This document shows, one piece after another, positions 61,876 through 64,000 of a stretch of DNA of 64,000 nt. The stretch covers positions 1 to 64,000 of the forward strand of contig JAJRWI010000033.1 of assembly GCA_024276825.1 (NCBI GenBank), read 5' to 3'. The notes below the pieces were generated by a model. It did not search any database. It was not told the DNA's origin and worked only from the letters and a program-made list of their open reading frames with translations. The stretch comes from an archaeon (GTDB taxonomy: Archaea; Asgardarchaeota; Thorarchaeia; Thorarchaeales; Thorarchaeaceae). Each line of letters opens with the position of its first letter. Within the stretch, counting starts at the first letter, position 1. Both the position numbers and the translations under genes were made by a program.

Positions 61876-62561
61876 GCCAAAGGTCTCTTAAACTGAAAGT
61901 AATAGGTCTTGTCGAACGAATAAATGAGCTGCTTGACTTTGTCAACATGACATTGCCTACATTGTCTCATGAAACCCGTGTCTGGTCAAAGTTTAGTAAA
62001 TGGTCCTCGCAATTGCAAAGCATTCACTCAGCTATTTCAGAGGCTCTAAACACCCTTCTGCCCCAGCTTGAAAATGCATTATCATTGTCTCTTGAAAACA
62101 AGGAAGCCTTTCTCACGGTGCTGTTTCAGCCTAGCACTAGGAACCTGTTTTTAGAGATTGACACACATTTCAAAGAACAGGGGCATTATGTCCTCTCTCC
62201 CGAGGTGATGAAACACCTCTCATCATTGAGTGACATTGCAAAGATAATCGCTCTTGTTGGCGATGCAGTGATTGACATGGCAGTCCTCCATTATCTCTGG
62301 TCTCCCTTGATCGATGATGTTGGTGTTATCACACAGCAGAGAGCTGAGGTGGTCAGTAACGAGAACATGGCACGACTGTGTGACGAGTGGCGGCTCTTTG
62401 AACACCGCATCCATTTTGATCCTCCAACTGCAACCAAGTCCGAAACTGATCATATAAAGGGAACATTGGTGGAGGGAGTCTACGGACTGATATACATCGA
62501 GCATGATCTTGAGTCTGTAATGAACTCACTTATTCATCTCTACAAGGGAGTGAATATCTAG
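61872..62561 (+). CDS. RNase III-like protein with partly degenerate active site
   Basis: Residues 118-225 follow the RNase III helical core: IALVGDAVIDMAVLHYLW, GVITQQRAEVVSNENMARLCDEW and GTLVEGVYGLIYIEHDLESVM. In the signature LEFLGDS the Glu is Ala (residue 127) while Asp 131 remains. In the second pair (ADTVEAL) the Asp is Thr (198) and Glu 201 remains. Two of four metal ligands are thus replaced. The N-terminal 110 residues are helical and unassigned; no double-stranded-RNA-binding domain is present. RNase III is uncommon in archaea. It could be a weak nuclease or an RNA-binding derivative controlled by the coupled regulator. Converges with the HD gene (4-bp overlap). Confidence 0.6.
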   Translation: MSQRSLKLKVIGLVERINELLDFVNMTLPTLSHETRVWSKFSKWSSQLQSIHSAISEALNTLLPQLENALSLSLENKEAFLTVLFQPSTRNLFLEIDTHFKEQGHYVLSPEVMKHLSSLSDIAKIIALVGDAVIDMAVLHYLWSPLIDDVGVITQQRAEVVSNENMARLCDEWRLFEHRIHFDPPTATKSETDHIKGTLVEGVYGLIYIEHDLESVMNSLIHLYKGVNI

Positions 62562-64000
62562 AACTCTTCAAAGTCGAACTCATCATCTCTGTGGCTGGGA
62601 CTCTTCTCCAATGGGAACATCTCACTGAACTTCTTCTTGACATCACTGACAAGGTCTTTGTCACAATACACTCTCACAGATGGAATGGTCCGTTTTTGCT
62701 GTGTCAGTATTCTTGTGAGTGGTTTCCCCTCTTCGGTGTCTGAGAGGCGCACAAGGTCCATGCCTCTCTTACCGCCAACAAGGATTGGGATCTCACGAAG
62801 GTATCTCTCTCCAAGGTTGGGAATGACCACATCAATGATGCACCTTCCTGGCTCTTCAACAATCTCTAATTCTGCTTTAATGAGCGCTTCAATGTCAGTA
62901 TTGAACCTCTGCAGCTGTCTCTTTGTTTCCTTAGTGAAAGAGTTTAATGGCGAATAGAAGGCTACTTTGAAGAGTCTGCGATACCGGATTCTTGATGCAT
63001 ACTCTTGTATGAACGAGGTTTCTGACTCGCAAAGCCATTTATACAAGTCCGAGTCTGTCATCCTTGTGAAAAACCCTATGCACTCGTTCTTGGTGAATTT
63101 CTCCTCTTTCAGCCTGCAATATGTCGCCTTGGAGATCAGTGCCTCTGCAAGTTTTACAGCATGATGAATGTATAGGTCACTGAACATCCAGTTTCGGCTC
63201 AAGATCAGTGCCTCAAGTGAATGCAAGGCCTTCAGCATGAACGCACGAACAAACCTTCCGGTTTCATCCCTCACGACTCTGTTCGTCAGCAAAACTCTCT
63301 CTGCTGGGAATATCCCCAACTGAACCCCGCTATAGTATGCATCACGAATCAGATAGTCAGTCTTATCAATGTCTAGTGGACTGTCGAGAAAATCAGAAAT
63401 TAATGAGAGAATCTCATCATTACTCTGCCTCTTTAAGACATCAGCAACGGTCTTGGGATCCACATCAACTCTATCAAGGATGTCAGTCAGTCCGCTATTC
63501 CTAATTAGGTACACTCCTAGGTCCAGATGGTCCATACCCACATAATTTTTCAGGGCAAACTCGATTGTATGCGAGGTTGGCGGATGACCAATGTCGTGAA
63601 GTAAAGCGGCTGCCCTGAATATCTTCTGATGATAGTCGCTGAGTAGATTAGTGAGGGGAGTAAAGCAGACATTGTCTAGGTCGTCGCAATAGTTCACAAC
63701 ATGAATACACTTCTGAGCTAGGAAGTTAGTGCCGAGACAGTGTTGAAACCGGGTATGTGTGGCTCCAGGATATACAATGTGTGCTGGGCCAAGCTGCAGA
63801 ACAAAACGTAGTCTCTGCATCTCCCAACTCGAGATCACATCTAGCTCCCATGGCTCGAAGAGAATTGCACCGTGGATGGGATCTTGGACTGCTTTTTGAC
63901 GTGTGTGCTGCTCTCCAAGAGCAATCAGTTTCTCATGCCTGACAATTGCCTCCTCTATCTTATTCCATCTCTCATTCCTTGCCCCTCGTGCAGTAATAAT
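62558..64000 (-). CDS. HD-domain phosphohydrolase, dNTPase/SAMHD1-like (5' partial)
   Basis: The frame is open to the window end, so the start is outside; GTG 63838 is internal because the conserved lead-in QDPIHGAILFEPWE lies before it. HD ligands: HTRFQHCLGT, AALLHDIGHPPTSHT, and PLDIDKTDYLIRDAYYSGV with its later His/Asp. MQRLRFVLQLGPAHIVYPGATHT is typical of this family, which removes triphosphate from dNTPs or cuts other phosphoesters. C-terminal region (VDVVIPNLGERYLREIPIL) also fits the SAMHD1-like archaeal group. The C-terminus is very acidic. Confidence 0.9.
   Translation of the reverse strand: MITARGARNERWNKIEEAIVRHEKLIALGEQHTRQKAVQDPIHGAILFEPWELDVISSWEMQRLRFVLQLGPAHIVYPGATHTRFQHCLGTNFLAQKCIHVVNYCDDLDNVCFTPLTNLLSDYHQKIFRAAALLHDIGHPPTSHTIEFALKNYVGMDHLDLGVYLIRNSGLTDILDRVDVDPKTVADVLKRQSNDEILSLISDFLDSPLDIDKTDYLIRDAYYSGVQLGIFPAERVLLTNRVVRDETGRFVRAFMLKALHSLEALILSRNWMFSDLYIHHAVKLAEALISKATYCRLKEEKFTKNECIGFFTRMTDSDLYKWLCESETSFIQEYASRIRYRRLFKVAFYSPLNSFTKETKRQLQRFNTDIEALIKAELEIVEEPGRCIIDVVIPNLGERYLREIPILVGGKRGMDLVRLSDTEEGKPLTRILTQQKRTIPSVRVYCDKDLVSDVKKKFSEMFPLEKSPSHRDDEFDFEEF

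Noticed and set aside
1..64000. CRISPR array, rRNA genes, replication origin
   Set aside because: No regularly spaced repeats, no rRNA motifs and no cluster of origin-type repeats with Orc1/Cdc6 were seen.

Overview
The window looks like a chromosomal piece from an Asgard archaeon, most likely Thorarchaeota-like. It carries an actin with a eukaryote-like C-terminus, a two-domain gelsolin protein, a Ras/Arf-like GTPase with an extra N-terminal domain, a CWH43-like membrane/phosphatase pair, archaeal/eukaryotic ribosomal proteins (uS13, uS4, uS11, eL14, eL34), Cbf5, TiaS, Tsr3, archaeal Adk/Cmk, an intron-bearing tRNA-Ser and archaeal-looking RNase P RNA. Promoters are archaeal (TATA boxes). 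Base composition is moderate, with AT-rich gaps around the TnpB element and upstream of actin. The assignment is inferred from gene content, not from a phylogeny.

Layout. 1-7.3 kb: surface proteins, a VapBC pair beside a decayed nucleotidyltransferase, an N-terminally broken TrmO, a polysaccharide deacetylase and small membrane proteins. 7.4-11.7 kb: a metal cluster (HMA-MerA, CPx-type ATPase with a YPC motif, HMA chaperone). 11.8-27.7 kb: flavodiiron protein, GH38 mannosidase, a circularly permuted peptide-binding protein, histidine kinase, methyltransferase, GH3-type ligase, a giant coiled-coil TrmB-like protein, and a bPH2 protein behind a DNA-binding-like protein. 27.7-36.6 kb: ABC and TnpB debris, Lrp-like regulators, a secreted caspase-like protease, the CWH43-like pair and tRNase Z. 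36.6-44.7 kb: a four-gene operon (M20, LLM, ITPase, TrmB), gelsolin, ferredoxin-HTH and asparaginase. 44.9-47.1 kb: tRNA-Ser followed by a TnpB element. 47.3-56.2 kb: GTPase, ribosomal proteins, and RNA-modification and nucleotide-kinase genes with RNase P RNA. 56.5-64 kb: a decayed membrane protein, a GyrI-like protein, a solo omega-RNA-like remnant, actin, a wHTH/CARF-like plus RNase III-like operon, and an HD phosphohydrolase cut by the window end.

Most notable: (i) the 3' end of the resident tnpB folds into a multi-hairpin RNA, and two solo relatives 19 kb upstream and 12 kb downstream keep the fold through compensatory changes, including a GNRA hairpin. It is therefore best read as the TnpB guide-RNA scaffold family. 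(ii) Directly after that scaffold lies an exact 12-bp copy of the 3' end of the adjacent tRNA-Ser gene, exactly where the TnpB guide would be read. (iii) A translationally coupled wHTH/CARF-like regulator and a partly degenerate RNase III-like protein may form an undescribed nucleic-acid-responsive module. (iv) The peptide-binding protein has its two halves in swapped order. All functional statements are homology judgements made by eye; no search was run.
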